A DNA stretch of 64,000 nt from Spodoptera frugiperda. Its lineage: Eukaryota > Arthropoda > Insecta > Lepidoptera > Noctuidae. Below the pieces are notes generated by a model. It was given only the letters and a program-made list of their open reading frames with translations, was not told where the DNA came from and ran no database searches. The DNA lies in contig NC_064217.1 of NCBI RefSeq assembly GCF_023101765.2, forward strand, positions 4,650,001 to 4,714,000. The letters run 5' to 3'. The stretch's first letter is position 1. The number at the start of each line of letters is the position of its first letter. Positions 12,401 to 27,181 of this stretch are shown here, piece after piece. Made by a program: the position numbers and the translations under genes.

Positions 12401-15400
12401 ATTAATGATTACGTTTCATCTACTAGAAACTACAAGATGTAATGTATTACGAGTAACTTTTTTCTCAGGGCTCCTGTGAAAAACTTGCACGTTGAATACG
12501 ACGAGGAGAAGCGCCAGATGAAGATCCTGTGGGACGCTCACTGTAACGCCCTTAGGACACCTACCACTTACACGGTGAGGCACATAATTAATTTAAAACT
12601 AATACTGCAGTAACTTCACGTAGATTTATTGTCCCTGGGACGCGTCGGACTTCAATGTTCCGGTGTTTTTATGGTTGTCTCTACTGTAGATCCTGGCTTA
12701 CCGGAGTTGCAGCAGTACGGGAGGTTGAGGCGGGCTTGTCCCAATAAAAAAAAGTAACTTCACGTAGAATATGTTACCAGGTACCAGAATGATATGGTTT
12801 CGTGTATATGTGTTCACATAATATCTGCTTACATTGATAAACCTGTAAAACGAAACCTATGTTTGTGAAATCTATCATGTAATAACAAGAGAATGGTAAT
12901 TGTCAAACTGGAATGTTAACCTTATAACATTACACTTAAAGGTTTAATATTGAGTGTCGTATTTACACCGAGTGATATTGTTTCAGCTGGACGTGACAGA
13001 ACTGACGCATAACCGCAAGAGCCAGTACGAGCTGGCTTTGTCCCGGCAGTCGAGCTACTCGCACGTTATCAACGACGTGCCCGTCGGCGGGAGGTACAAC
13101 GTCTGCATACATGTAAGTTTTACGTTACGTTTTTTATTATAAGTTCCGTGAAATAGGACATCATTTTGGAAAAGTATTTGTATAAGACTCGATTCGAGTG
13201 ACTATTGATATTGATTCTTTTTGTAAAAGAATACAAATTGTGTTTATTTTATTAGTGATTAGAATCAATGATAATAGTTTATACTTTTCTCAATATCTTA
13301 TATTATTGTTACATTTTTATTTGGAAGAAAGTTAACGTAAGAATAAGAAAAGGATTATCCGTTGGAATTAAAATTGAGAAAATATATAATGCAAATATCA
13401 TTCACCACGTCGTGTGTTGTGCAATGTTACTCACGCACTCATTATGTCTTATTCTTACTACACTGTAGTCGGCACAATCGCTGACTCATATTAATGCGTG
13501 AGTAGCATTGCTCACTGCTCACTACTAGATTAAAATACTAAGAGATATGTCGTCATAGAGTGACGTGTAACATAGTAATGTATTGTGTATGGTGTGCAGG
13601 TTGACGTGTAAAAGTGTTATTATTGACGTGTAAAAGTGTTATTTTATAACCTATTTGCAAAATAAATATCATTTATCATTTATTTATCATTTAGGTGACG
13701 GTCCCGGGCGCGGCCGTCCAGTGTCGGTCGGTCCGCGGGCGCGGGCTGGCGGCGCCCAGCGAGGTACTGGCGTGGCTGTCGCCCAACGGACACATCATGG
13801 TCAGCTGGGACGACCGACCGCTGCACCAGTACGTACTGCTTCATACATACTTACTACCGTACTATACTTTTTGTCGCTACTTACTATTGATAGGACATTG
13901 ATTGTCGCTATAATATTGATTTATGTAATTTTAAACTATTCTTAGTAATATAACAGTTAATGGAATCATTTCAGTAACTAGCCTTCTGTCTAATTATGTG
14001 GAGCTGATAACATAACTAGCGAAGAAAGGCAATTGGGTAGTTTCCTCACACAAAAATAAATTATTTAGATTTTTCAACAAGATAAATATTTAAAAATAAT
14101 CACATTTTCATAAATAGATTTCATGATCTTTATCTTTTCATAGATTACTAAATTTAGTTAAGTTAGCTAATTTTCTAGAAATAAGTCTGCTATTTAAAGT
14201 AAAAATATGATGACGTCCTAACGCACTATATCATACAAAACTTAGAGAAAATATTTGACGCTTCCCAAAAAGTATTGAATTTCACTGGTACGAAACCTAT
14301 TATGTACTCCAATTTATTTTTACTACTAATAGATTACAGCATAACATGCGAATAGTATACGTTTAACTGACAAAAAAAATGTAAGCACGATCTTGATAAT
14401 ACAATATTTCTTAACAACTTCTGTACAGGCACGAGTACGAAGTGATAGTATCTAAGAAGGAGATACCGGAGGACCTGCTGCAGCCGACGGAGGACATGAA
14501 GACGATGAAGGCGGAGATGTCGCCGTGCCTGCTGACGGCGCCCGATGACGTCACGGGCCCGCTGTACGTGGGCGTGCGCGCCGTCACCTCGGACGGGTAC
14601 TACAGCGACCTCAGCGAGGTGCACACGCTCACCATGGAGGGTATGTATACTATACTACGCTATATTTGGAAGGGGACTGTGACTAGAAGTAGGACTACCG
14701 ACAAAAAGTGGGACTGGAGACTAGGAGTGGTTCTGGGATTAGGAGTGGGACTGGGAAATACGAGTGGGCCTGGGATTAGGAGTGGGACTGGGTACTAGGA
14801 GTGGGAATTGGGAGTGGAACTGGGACTGAGACCAGGATTGAGATCGGGACTGGATAGAATGCTATTTTCTTTTCCTCATTTAAGATTGAATAGAATGAGA
14901 GATAAGGTTGAATAGAATGAGAGGATTAAGAATAGTTTTCACATCAGTTTACTCTGTATTTTGTGCTCATTATTTTTTATGTGTTCTATTAAGTTAGGTG
15001 ATTAATCTTTAATGGCTACATATTTTTTACTTAGGATCAGAAACTGATGAACCATCAGCCCTTCGCGCAATGTGGTGGGGTTGGGGCGGAGCCCTGCTAG
15101 TGTGCATCGTGCTGGGCGGAGCCCTACTACACGTGGCGCTCAGGCACCGGCGCCTGGCGCGGTCCTTCCTCCGGTTCACTGCGCACACGCCGCGCTACGA
15201 TAGCCGGCGGGGACAGGCCATCATTGGCGAAAATGGTACGTACATTACAACAACACATAAATGACACAACTGTAAAGGTGAAGGGAATAGTTTAATTAAA
15301 AAAATACTCGTGTTTTGCTTACAAACGTATTGTTCCAGACGACGACGACGTGCCTCCTATCCACGGGTTCTCGGACGACGAGCCGCTCGTGATCGCGTGA
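439..15400 (+). CDS. Sortilin-related receptor (SORL1/SorLA-like), 3' part, 17 exons
   Basis: Exons: 439-563, 1630-1845, 2307-2634, 6326-6546, 7007-7171, 7981-8147, 8906-9021, 9493-9716, 10064-10301, 11198-11473, 11870-12005, 12469-12574, 12987-13112, 13695-13828, 14429-14640, 15035-15235, 15339-15400. All junctions are GT-AG with consistent phase and give about 1016 residues plus stop. Order: seven LDL-receptor class A modules (six Cys each, CDGxxDCxDGSDE calcium motif), a series of fibronectin III modules, one membrane span rich in W/G/L (exon 15035), then a short tail with basic HRRLARSF and a C-terminus FSDDEPLVIA. The order LDLa, FN3, one span and that acidic end match SORL1/LR11, where the tail binds GGA adaptors and retromer for endosome-Golgi sorting. 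VPS10 and propeller exons must lie before position 1. Family call firm; cargo unknown. Confidence 0.93.
580..735. repeat. Degenerate moth interspersed repeat
   Basis: This resembles the stretches at 30860-31160 and 41405-41650: a line of short CT-rich phrases (CCCAAATTTACAATCCTTAAAATCCC, here broken by changes), then a phrase about a number of G-rich codons and GGGCGGCGTCGTTTATT. It is old and truncated. The family is common in moths; I do not assign it a class. Confidence 0.4.
888..1003 (+). tRNA. tRNA-Leu (anticodon CAA) with a 33-base intron
   Basis: A full cloverleaf can be drawn: acceptor GTCAGGA (888-894) pairs with TTCTGAC (996-1002), discriminator A at 1003, D-arm after 895, anticodon stem CCAGA (915-919) with TCTGG (960-964), anticodon CAA at 922-924, long class II variable arm after 964, and T-arm GTGGGTTCGAATCCCAC. 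The bases 926-958 interrupt the anticodon loop just 3' of position 37, the usual place of a nuclear tRNA intron; introns are known in animal tRNA-Leu(CAA) genes. A five-T pol III stop follows at 1007-1011. The gene lies inside an intron of the SORL1-like gene, same strand. It looks intact, unlike the tRNA-like SINE heads elsewhere. Confidence 0.93.
2735..6050 (-). mobile_element. Non-LTR retrotransposon (CR1/jockey-group LINE), antisense in intron
   Basis: The element lies between SORL1-like exons 2307-2634 and 6326-6546, opposite to the host gene. Its 3' side (low coordinates) ends in a short ATT-rich tail near 2735 after a 3' UTR of about 280 bases. Its 5' limit is not clear; 6050 is approximate because I could not find a target duplication. 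The long open ORF suggests a fairly recent insertion. No ORF1 (gag-like) is visible upstream of the ORF, so either the copy is 5'-truncated or the element has one ORF. Confidence 0.75.
3025..5952 (-). CDS. LINE endonuclease-reverse transcriptase, 975 aa, uninterrupted
   Basis: The N-terminal part is an APE-type endonuclease: NAQSI, SETFLKP, GGGGVAIYLR, LGDFNT, LLDLIIVSD, and SYHDLL where SDH is usual. The centre is the reverse transcriptase: RPISILPILSKVLE, YQSGFRPGHST, LDFSSAFNSVD (first catalytic Asp), GVPQGGVLSPLLF, and YADD (two catalytic Asp). The C-terminus (RLWNSLPHTVRGSSSLDVF) is typical of CR1/Daphne-type LINE proteins. There is no stop or frameshift across 975 codons. Start chosen at the first ATG of the frame after an upstream stop region. 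The role is copying the element RNA at a nicked target in the nucleus. The Asp-to-Tyr change in the endonuclease SDH motif could be a family trait or a defect. The exact clade is uncertain. Confidence 0.85.
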   Translation of the reverse strand: MFDHFDDSFVSCSSSYVSDESFASAFSDDSIHLREQLFNTFSPYSKFFNAVHINAQSIPAHHADLLSSFDSNFVHAILVSETFLKPALPSTQYSLPGYKLVRSDRTGKGGGGVAIYLRGDISFKIVDKSPSDYSKFAEHLFIEITFYNTKVLLGVYYNPSCTFDYFSSFESKLEQFTPLYDHTIILGDFNTCLIRDDGRSRKLRSLVSSVNMHILQLNATHHAPHCNPSLLDLIIVSDPSKVATHGQLSASFSYHDLLFLSYKIRPPKRKSKFLFLRSFKNIDMDRLMEDAGGIDWSPVYDCNDVDSMVSLFNKLVLELYDKHAPLKKVNVKHLPAPWLSDGIKQQMSKRDKAKRRYRRDPTEENWSSYKKLRNRCSRLCRDAKRRHIHNSIKDFNTAQVWQFLKSFGIGKVANDSAPEINLNAINEHFSKPPVTLDDNVKSSTLNYLSSLSLPNCSSFSFRPAAEGDIKRAILSISTKAVGDDGLHLQMLLPILNVLVPVILHLVNYSLFTSSFPSAWKKAHVLPLPKVSNPSSVTQFRPISILPILSKVLESVVNNQLSNYLSSNGLLSPYQSGFRPGHSTVSALVKITDDIRLAMENKLLTVLVLLDFSSAFNSVDFDILLGILSSLGVSPSAVAWFNSYLRGRSQSVRCNEASSEWCDLAAGVPQGGVLSPLLFSVFINAVTKSLASHYHLYADDLQLYQHFKLEEISSAINAINNDLGNIGNWAKSFGLLVNPAKSQALIIGGRYFLNKLQSPPQVFFDNTIIPYSSHVKNLGILMDCNLSWGLHVAEVSRRVFCSFQSLKRLQKFLPFQTKITLAQSLLLPLLDYADVCFLDATEELLDKLERLQNLCIRFIFGLRKYDHVSEFRSRLKWLPIRRRRDVHILSFLYSLLHNSHSPSYLRERFEFLAPRDKPCRSSSSLLLRVPPHASSRYGGSFTVHAVRLWNSLPHTVRGSSSLDVFRRRIKEHFLST
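6609..6763 (+). mobile_element. Short 3' stub of the R1-like LINE with target duplication
   Basis: About 155 bases from the same 3' UTR family as 18982-19676, ending in AAAAAA. GGGAGCCATTG flanks it on both sides (6598-6608 and 6764-6774), an 11-base target duplication. It lies in the SORL1-like intron 6547-7006 and keeps away from both splice sites. Confidence 0.75.
7225..7500. repeat. Interspersed repeat shared with 9085-9180 and 13400-13450
   Basis: The phrase around 7358-7395 (ACTCGACTAGTTTCAAGCCAC) recurs at 9093-9114, and the CACGTCGTGTGTTG-like block recurs at 13408. The phrase GTGGAGGATTTG also occurs at 7263 and 7573. Class not recognised. Confidence 0.4.
7655..7957. mobile_element. 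Tigger/pogo-like MITE with TA target sites
   Basis: The ends are inverted: CAGTAATACCCC at the left and GGGGTATTACTG at the right, each next to a TA (7653-7654 and 7958-7959). GCGTAAGTCGGGG phrases follow inside both ends. The TIR style and TA target fit pogo/Tigger elements. No transposase ORF, so non-autonomous. It ends 23 bases before the exon at 7981. Confidence 0.7.
8281..8400. mobile_element. Palindromic MITE A, copy 1
   Basis: It starts CTTAGTACGAGTTTGC, and GAGAGCGTGTTCGGCGCTCT is followed 40-50 bases later by its reverse complement. The outer right end is missing. The centre carries CGAATAAACC and CCAATCAG. It lies in the SORL1-like intron 8148-8905. Related copies are at 16371, 28295, 29464, 30518, 55406 and 57711. 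Confidence 0.7.
10455..10650. repeat. GC-rich repeat with inverted GTCCA-type ends
   Basis: A GC-rich island with repeated CGCATCGTACG phrases, beginning GCGTCCACAGGTCCGC and ending GATGCGTCTATGGAC, so its ends are roughly inverted. Looks like a degenerate MITE inside the intron 10302-11197. Class uncertain. Confidence 0.4.
10779..11165. mobile_element. MITE with about 30-base inverted ends
   Basis: The left end (CCGTCACGAGAAGCTATAAA from 10787) is inverted at the right end (TTTATAGCTTCTCGTGACGG to 11157). Pairing goes on with mismatches to TAAAG/CTTTA, which suggests a TA target. No coding capacity. It lies in the intron before exon 11198. Confidence 0.65.
12625..12752 (+). mobile_element. 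128-base retrotransposon 3' stub with 16-base target duplication
   Basis: The 16-base AGTAACTTCACGTAGA is present on both sides (12609-12624 and 12753-12768). The insert ends CCCAATAAAAAAAA, a polyA tail, so it is an extremely 5'-truncated retroposed copy on the plus strand, in the intron 12575-12986. Confidence 0.75.
14660..14855 (+). repeat. G-rich minisatellite in intron
   Basis: Degenerate repeats of GGGACTGGGA and TTAGGAGTG units, about 18-25 bases each, start only some 20 bases after the donor at 14640. A second short duplication (GAATAGAATGAGAG) follows at 14888-14921. Confidence 0.7.
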
Positions 15401-16145
15401 GCTGTGCGCCCGCGCCGACTAATGTGATGTAACCGTGATCTTGTCAAAAAAATAGTATTTATTTTTTCATAAAGAAAACTTGCACGTTTAAAAGAAAATT
15501 TTTAATCTGCTTGTGGTTGTAAAATTATGTTAGTTACAGTAGTCGAATTCAATTGCTTCACCACGATCGAGACATCGATAGAGCGCATCGACAACAATAT
15601 GATTATTATTATTATTTTCTATTTGAAATGCCCCGAGTATTATTATGTTATTCAGAATCAAATTATATTATTTTAGTTATATGATCGCTGCGTGCGTTTC
15701 CCTGGCAGTGGGTGAAGTTTAGCCGAATTAGTGACAATGATAGAGTGACAGGGAAGCGCGCACAGCGCGACCGACGGGCTGTAAATGGTAAGACTTGTTA
15801 AATTATGTTTATGATACGTAAAGACATAAGTTTTAAGTTTCCGGGCATATCGGAATCGTTGTAGGTAACATGAACAATTCTCATTTCATTATAATAATTC
15901 GGCACCAAAGAATAGAAGTACAACGTAAAGAGATATTAACATCTACGCTGTTGTTACATTATAATGGATCTCGACATTCCCAATGTGTGTAGTGTTTTTT
16001 TACTTTAGTTCCTATAGAACGTTTTAGTGCCGCGTCATCTTATTTGACCAGTCTCATGAAATTGTTAAGTTATCGTTATATGGCTGGGCTCATATATTAT
16101 GTAAACTAAGAACATTAAATAAATAAATATTTAAAATGCCAATGT
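15401..16145 (+). other. 3' UTR of the SORL1-like gene with polyA signal
   Basis: This is the AT-rich stretch after the TGA at 15398-15400. Overlapping AATAAA motifs occur at 16118-16127, the first such signal followed by a plausible cleavage zone. The neighbouring serine protease homolog converges on this end from the other side, with its stop codon only about 430 bases further on. The UTR end is inferred, not shown. Confidence 0.6.
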
Positions 16146-16370
16146 TGTGGTTTTCTTTAACCTTTCCTTAGAGAAATAAGTTCCAAAGCAAGTTTACTAA
16201 GTGAGTGATTTAGTGAATGGTATTAAAACTTCTACAGAAATGCACTTGAAGATGTCACTAGGTGAAATGATACAAAAATGTTGATTCTTAATCGAAAAAA
16301 GGAACGTAGGGAACATGTGTAACCAAGAATATAATTATTCTATCAGCATTTAAAGATATTACATTAAACA

Positions 16371-16517
16371 TTAGTATGAATTTGCTTTACGCTTAAAGTA
16401 ATCAAAACGGTAGCGCATTCGGCGCTCTGTTTGGCTGGTTTATTCGAGCCGGCCAATCACAGCGCCGAACGCGCTCTCGTTTCGATCATTTTAAACATAA
16501 AGCCAACTCATACTAAG
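16371..16517. mobile_element. Palindromic MITE A, copy 2, between convergent genes
   Basis: It runs from TTAGTATGAATTTGC to CAACTCATACTAAG with the inverted GCGCTCT core. On the minus strand it offers AATAAA (16444-16439), about 110 bases beyond the stop codon of the protease homolog, and I see no nearer signal. Confidence 0.65.
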
Positions 16518-16553
16518 TGTACAGTTATGTTTAAATGGTGCGCACCTATAGCT

Positions 16554-21742
<5,189 letters not shown>

Positions 21743-21982
21743 CGCTTATTGTGCGTGTGCTCGTTAGATTATTTAGTTCAACTGCAGGATGTTGCACCAG
21801 GTGGAATACTGTCGCGTGATTTCGATAATGCACCGGTCTATTATTCGACACCAATTATGTTATTCGCAATGTTGATCAATGCTCTATGCGCCCTCGCACG
21901 TCCTGTGCATGTTATTTTATGCCGAGCACTGAACTGGCCGGCTTTTGTTTTCCTACTTGTATACACTGCAAATTAATGAGTA

Positions 21983-22909
21983 GGGGAAGGTAGGGTAATT
22001 GAGAACGGCGGGTAATTGGGAACACGTTGATAAGTCCCACTTCCCCTCCCCGTATCCCGTCTCGCGGCTATTCGAGGTATGCTTCCCCCGCCCCTAAGTG
22101 CGCAAGCGACAGTGGGAGCTGGAGGATGCACGCATCTTGACACGGTGAGTCAAAATGTTTTTATTGCATTTTTGTTATAAATTTTGTGTTTTCATACATT
22201 AGATGCAAATGTCATATTTGTGAGTACAATGACACCATATTTCGTAAGTTTATTTCATGGATAATCAGTTTTAAAATTTTACGTGTTATAAGATTCACTT
22301 AAAACGCTATCGAAGGTCGCGACCATTTTTATTCAAATTGTCGACTGCGGGTAATTAGGGACGGTGGGTGGCGGGTAATTGGGAACGAACAAATTTACAA
22401 TTTGTTTTTATATTTTTATTACAATACAATTATTTTTAGATGAGGCGAGACGTTGATGCAGCCATACTGAACCAGACACCACCAGTTCAAATATCAGATT
22501 CACATGACCACGATAAAGCTTTGGGCACATGTGCAATGCACTTCCAGAGAGACCAGCAAAGGTTACGTGTGTGATATGTGTCGCGAAAATTTTTTTTAGT
22601 TATTTATAACTGTTCTCTGTGCCATTTTTAACAACCCCATTTCTAATTACCACTTCTAAATACTGTTTTCATTTGCTCCACGAGCTGATCTCAATTACCC
22701 CATAGGGTGTCGGGTAAATAGGAACGGCAATGTTTTTTATTTTTGCTAATATTTCTAGTAAAACGTTGATTATTAAAAAAGATTTTTTCTATTATAAGCA
22801 GACAGATAAATAATGTTTAAGTTTTAATAAAAGTTGATTCCTTTTTTAAGAGAAAATATTGTGTTTTTTGCCTTTAAAGTTAAGTGTTCCCAATTCCCCC
22901 ACTTTCCCC
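21983..22909. mobile_element. DNA element with inverted GGGGAAGG ends and TA target
   Basis: The left end (TA then GGGGAAGGTAGGGTAATTGA) is inverted at the right end (AATTCCCCCACTTTCCCC then TA at 22910). GGGTAATTGGGAAC phrases repeat at 22010, 22372 and, inverted, near 22690 and 22885. No long ORF, so non-autonomous. It lies about 240 bases upstream of the protease homolog start codon. Superfamily not assigned; the TA target suggests a mariner/pogo relative. Confidence 0.65.
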
Positions 22910-23362
22910 TAGTCATAATGTTTACGCAATGTTATGAGTTTCACTTTACTTTTATTCAAACTTTACATATTTTAAGCCTACGTATTGTAAACATTTTAGC
23001 ATGTATTTTTACGTTGGCCAGTAAGTTTATCTCGGGCTCTGACTGCATATCTACATCTAAAGTTGGTAGTAATTAGGACAAAAGTTATGAACAAACAAAT
23101 TAAATTATATGTATAAAAAGTCCAGCTACTTAAGTACTGATGTCATAAAGTGTAAATTAAAAAAAATAAGATTAGAGATATAAGGAGCTAAGTACGTTAA
23201 TTACAAATTGAGAGCAAGATAATAATGTCCCTGACACAGATGGGAGTAACAAACAAATGTGAATCACTCGTTATTTCGTAGTTACTAGAATATTATTACT
23301 AAGTTAATTTCAGAAAATTAATAAGCATTTGATAAGATTTGTTGACGCAAGAACGCACTTTG

Positions 23363-23505
23363 ATTGCACGGATGGTCCGGTGGCTGGGCAACCGGCTACC
23401 ACATAACGTGTAGCGGGTCCGATTCCCGCACGGAGCAACTTTTTGCGTGATCTGCAAATTGTTGTTTCGGGGTTGGGTGTCATGTGTTTGTGAACTTTTT
23501 TTTTG
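23363..23505 (+). mobile_element. SINE family 1, copy 1
   Basis: A tRNA-like head: TCCGGTGGCTGGGCAACCGG (A-box region) and GGTCCGATTCCCGCACGGAG (B box), then ACAAATTGTTGTTTCGGGG and a T-rich stretch. Other copies: 25708, 49920, 50481, 58344 and a weak one near 55155. Confidence 0.75.
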
Positions 23506-23526
23506 GGCTGTTGAAACGCCATGTTT

Positions 23527-23625
23527 TTAAGGGGGGAAAGCTGACTAAAAACCACCCGTTCCTACTCCTGCTTTTCGAGCCGCAGCCCCGGTAACCCGCT
23601 AGGCAATCCGCAGCTCCGGATTTTG
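23527..23625 (-). mobile_element. R1-like LINE 3' tail fragment
   Basis: GCTGACTAAAAACCACCCGT, CCCGGTAACCCGCTAGG and CCGCAGCTCCGGA appear in the same order as in 18982-19676. It abuts the SINE to its left. Confidence 0.6.
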
Positions 23626-25707
23626 GAAACACCATGCCTTCTTAAAACACCCTGTAAAATATAAAATTAATGTATCCATCGTATACAATTAATGTTAACA
23701 GCAGCTTTAGTTTTAATCTCTCCTCTTAACTTAGGATCTCAGTCATCAGGGAACTAAACTCTGAAACCCTTGGTGTGATCAATTTTTCCGTGTGTAACGT
23801 ATTCGATGACAAATTAGTTTATGTCGGAGCGTCTCCCTCGGCAACTTGCTCAAACTCTTGATAAGAGTTGCTCTAAAAACTTCGTGCAGCTTCCAAATTG
23901 ATTTCGATCGAAACTAGGAACTTAGTGCTGCCAACCGATAACTTAGTTTGCAGGGAACTAACGGGAATTTGTTTTCTAGTATTCATTAAACTTTTGCAGC
24001 TGTTATCCGTTCTGAAGCTATTGCCATGTGAAGCGGAAAGGATGTTCGACTAATGAAAATTTCTCTGTCCATTATTATTGTGTCTTTTATTGTTTTAGTT
24101 CGATGTTGGGAAATGGTCAAACTTTTTAACTCTATTGAGTAAGTAAAGTTATTAATTGATGAACATTGTTATTATTAAAGTTTGGTTTCAAGACTTTGTA
24201 TTGCGGTTTAGTGAATAGAAATAATAAATTGCTTTCTTTCCAAACCGCTGAGTAAAGATTAGTTTTAGACATAATTTTGTACACGAGTAAAGAATTTTTA
24301 TAACAAAGAAAATAAACTGACTAAGAAAAATGTTGTCCGTGTTCCTATATTATTACTACAGGAATTATACCTAAACCTTGCGTTAAGTAAGGAAGATCAA
24401 TAGACGTTTCTGTACTACCACACCTTACTGGGCACACCTTTAATGTGTCGAACTGGAATATATAAAATCACGCGTACGAAAATTAGAGGACCAACGTGCC
24501 AATGCATGTATATTTAATGTGAAAACGTTTAGATTTACTCTTATTAATTCATACAAAACATACAATATAGTTAAAAATATGTATTCCTAAAACGAATGTC
24601 AGTATTTATCATATACTTCACACCAAAATAAGTGGCCTAAATGTTATTCATACTACTCCACTTTTCGCAACCTATTTCTGAAATAGTTTTCCATTTGCTA
24701 CCTAGTCAAATTCAGGTCACTACTGTACAAATTTATTCCATTTAAGAAGGTACAGTCTCAGTAGTCTGCAATCTGGTCAGGTTAGGAATTTACACATATA
24801 AATATTCTCTGTACATTGTAGTACAGAAACAGCGTTCTCGCGCCAATTTTGCCAGATTTACAAAGAGCCCGGAACAACAACAGAGTTAAAAAGGAGAATT
24901 GTTCTTGTTTGTGTAAATATATTGTTGTTCAGTGAAGTACGAGTCCTAAGGAAAGGCGGCGAGAGTTCCATTTTGTTCATTGTGTTACGCAATTAGAATG
25001 CATAGCTCGCTCCCTCGATTTACTTTCGGTTTGGTGCAGAAAATTGCAATGGCAGGTTTTTTCCAACGATTCCTTGAATCGACTGGTTCTTTCATTGAAT
25101 AACAAGCGCGGGGTTTCTTGCATTTTTTTCTTCTGTTCCAGAAAATGTGTTTTGTGCTGAACCTTTGTGATGTTTTGTTCTAATATAAAATCTATCCGGC
25201 AACCTTCTACGAACACAGTCAAATACCAAATGCAAAATGTGTGTACGTGTGTTATTTTTCAAGATATCATACTGTCCGTAAGTATCTCCCATTTACTTCG
25301 ATCTGAAGATTAATTTCGGGCTCCTTTGTTCCGAATAGAAGTTCCAAGTATTCAAAATCAAAGTGCGAACGAAATCTAGAAAACGGAAACAATGCAATGT
25401 CTGGAAAGGTTCTTGAGTCAGATCCGGTCGACCGAAGAGATTTGTGTGGGCGCCGTGAGAGCATTCCGAGGGAACAGTCGAATGTTCCACAGAGGAGCTA
25501 GGATTCAAATGCTTTCGAACATATCGAGTGAGGATTCGTAAAACATTTCAAGTAATATGAGTTCTATAAATAGAACATGGAAAACCTCTAAATTCTTTTC
25601 GTTTCTCTTTGCTGGTTATTTCGTCTCTAAAACTCATTGTAATTTTAAAGTGATTAATAAATAATTATATCCGAATTATGAAAACGTCTACTCGCACCCT
25701 GCACGCT

Positions 25708-25885
25708 GACTGCTCTGTTGGTGCGGTGGCTTGGCAACCGGCTACCGCTCAACGTGTAGCACGATCAATTCCAGCACAGAGCAAGTCTTTGTGTGATCCA
25801 CAAATGTTGTTTCGGATCTGGGTGCAATGTGTATGTGTACGTGCACCCACGACACAGGAGAAAATACTAGTGTAGGTCAACGTTA
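25708..25885 (+). mobile_element. SINE family 1, copy 2 (nearly full length)
   Basis: It has GTTGGTGCGGTGGCTTGGCA, a changed B box (CGATCAATTCCAGCAC), TGTGATCCACAAATG, GTTTCGGATCTGGGTG and CACGACACAGGAGAAAATAC at the 3' side. The other copies share this order. Confidence 0.75.
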
Positions 25886-27181
25886 CATAAAACAAAAAAC
25901 TTGTGACCCAAACTGGCTCAAAACGATGCAGCGGTAACCAGTGCAGCAATGCAAGAACATCTAAATAAAATAACTATCAAGCAAATAAAAAACTAAATAA
26001 AAAATATAGATATAGACATTCTCTCATAAAAGCTTACAAGTCTTATAACCGACCCTGACATAAACATGCCCTTGGAGTTTCTAAAGTCTTAGAAAATATT
26101 TGTCGTGACATCGTCGTCGAACCTCGCGCCTTGGGACCCATATCTTTCTTTTGAAGGTCACAAAATATCTTATTGCTCTGAGCCAACCATTTTTTACATG
26201 TTTCCCAGGAATTGTATGAATTTTAAAAGACCTATTTCCATGAAGCTCTTGGAAATATTGTTGGGAAATTGTGTGTAGCCACGAGTAACATATCGACGGT
26301 TAAAAGGAAAAAAGTCAAAAAGTCAAAAAGTTAAAAGTCAAAAATTTGTTTATTATGCTACTCTACGTAAAATTTTTCGCTCTTTCGAATGCGTTTGCTC
26401 TCATGGCTCTACGATGACAAAAAAAAAAACATTTTCCTAGTATTCTATCGAAGACCGACGAGTTTAAACGGCTCTCCTGAACATTTAATTTTTTGTCGCT
26501 TATACCCTATTTCCTTTAACCGTCGATATTATTATGATTATGTTCGCAGCCGGTTAAAATAAATCCGGGTAATATACCTAGAGACTGTGGTACTAAGAGA
26601 TTAACGCCCGAATACTGAATCGCTACTTAATTTTATGTACGGAGCCATTAAGTTGTTGACTATCTCATACTAAAAGCGGTAATGTTGCTTATAATAACAG
26701 CAGTTATTAAAGGGTTGGTACTTCCCGAAGGCTGTCCAGCTTTATTATCAATAATATTAATTATATAATAATGATAATTGTGAGCACTGAGAAGTTCTTT
26801 ATGATTAAAATTAAAATTATTAAACTTTCCATAATTAATAATGAAACACAAGTGACTTCTCGCACGGAGAAGGTTTGGGCATTAATCACAACGCTCACTC
26901 AATGCCGGATAGCGATTTCAAACTCATAATTAGAAATTATAAGCAAAGGTTTGTTTACGATTTTTTCTTTCACCGTATGTCAGTGGCGACTAAATAATCT
27001 GAGAAAGTACATATAACTCGGGAAATGTCGATGTGGAGTTGGTCGCATATATTATAAACGAATAAAAGTACAATATTCGTAGAAGGCACGACTCAACCCC
27101 TTCAACTAAAAAACAAGGGTGACACTATGATAGGTAGTTAGCTATTTATATTTTTCACATGCCACAATTTTATATGAGCAC

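Noticed and set aside
14660..14855. CRISPR-like repeat array
   Set aside because: Repeats are imperfect, of changing length and without unique spacers; the DNA is animal nuclear DNA. It is a minisatellite.
25267..25508. Overlapping 65- and 71-residue minus frames
   Set aside because: Two overlapping frames of similar length with no motif, typical of chance in a locally GC-richer stretch.
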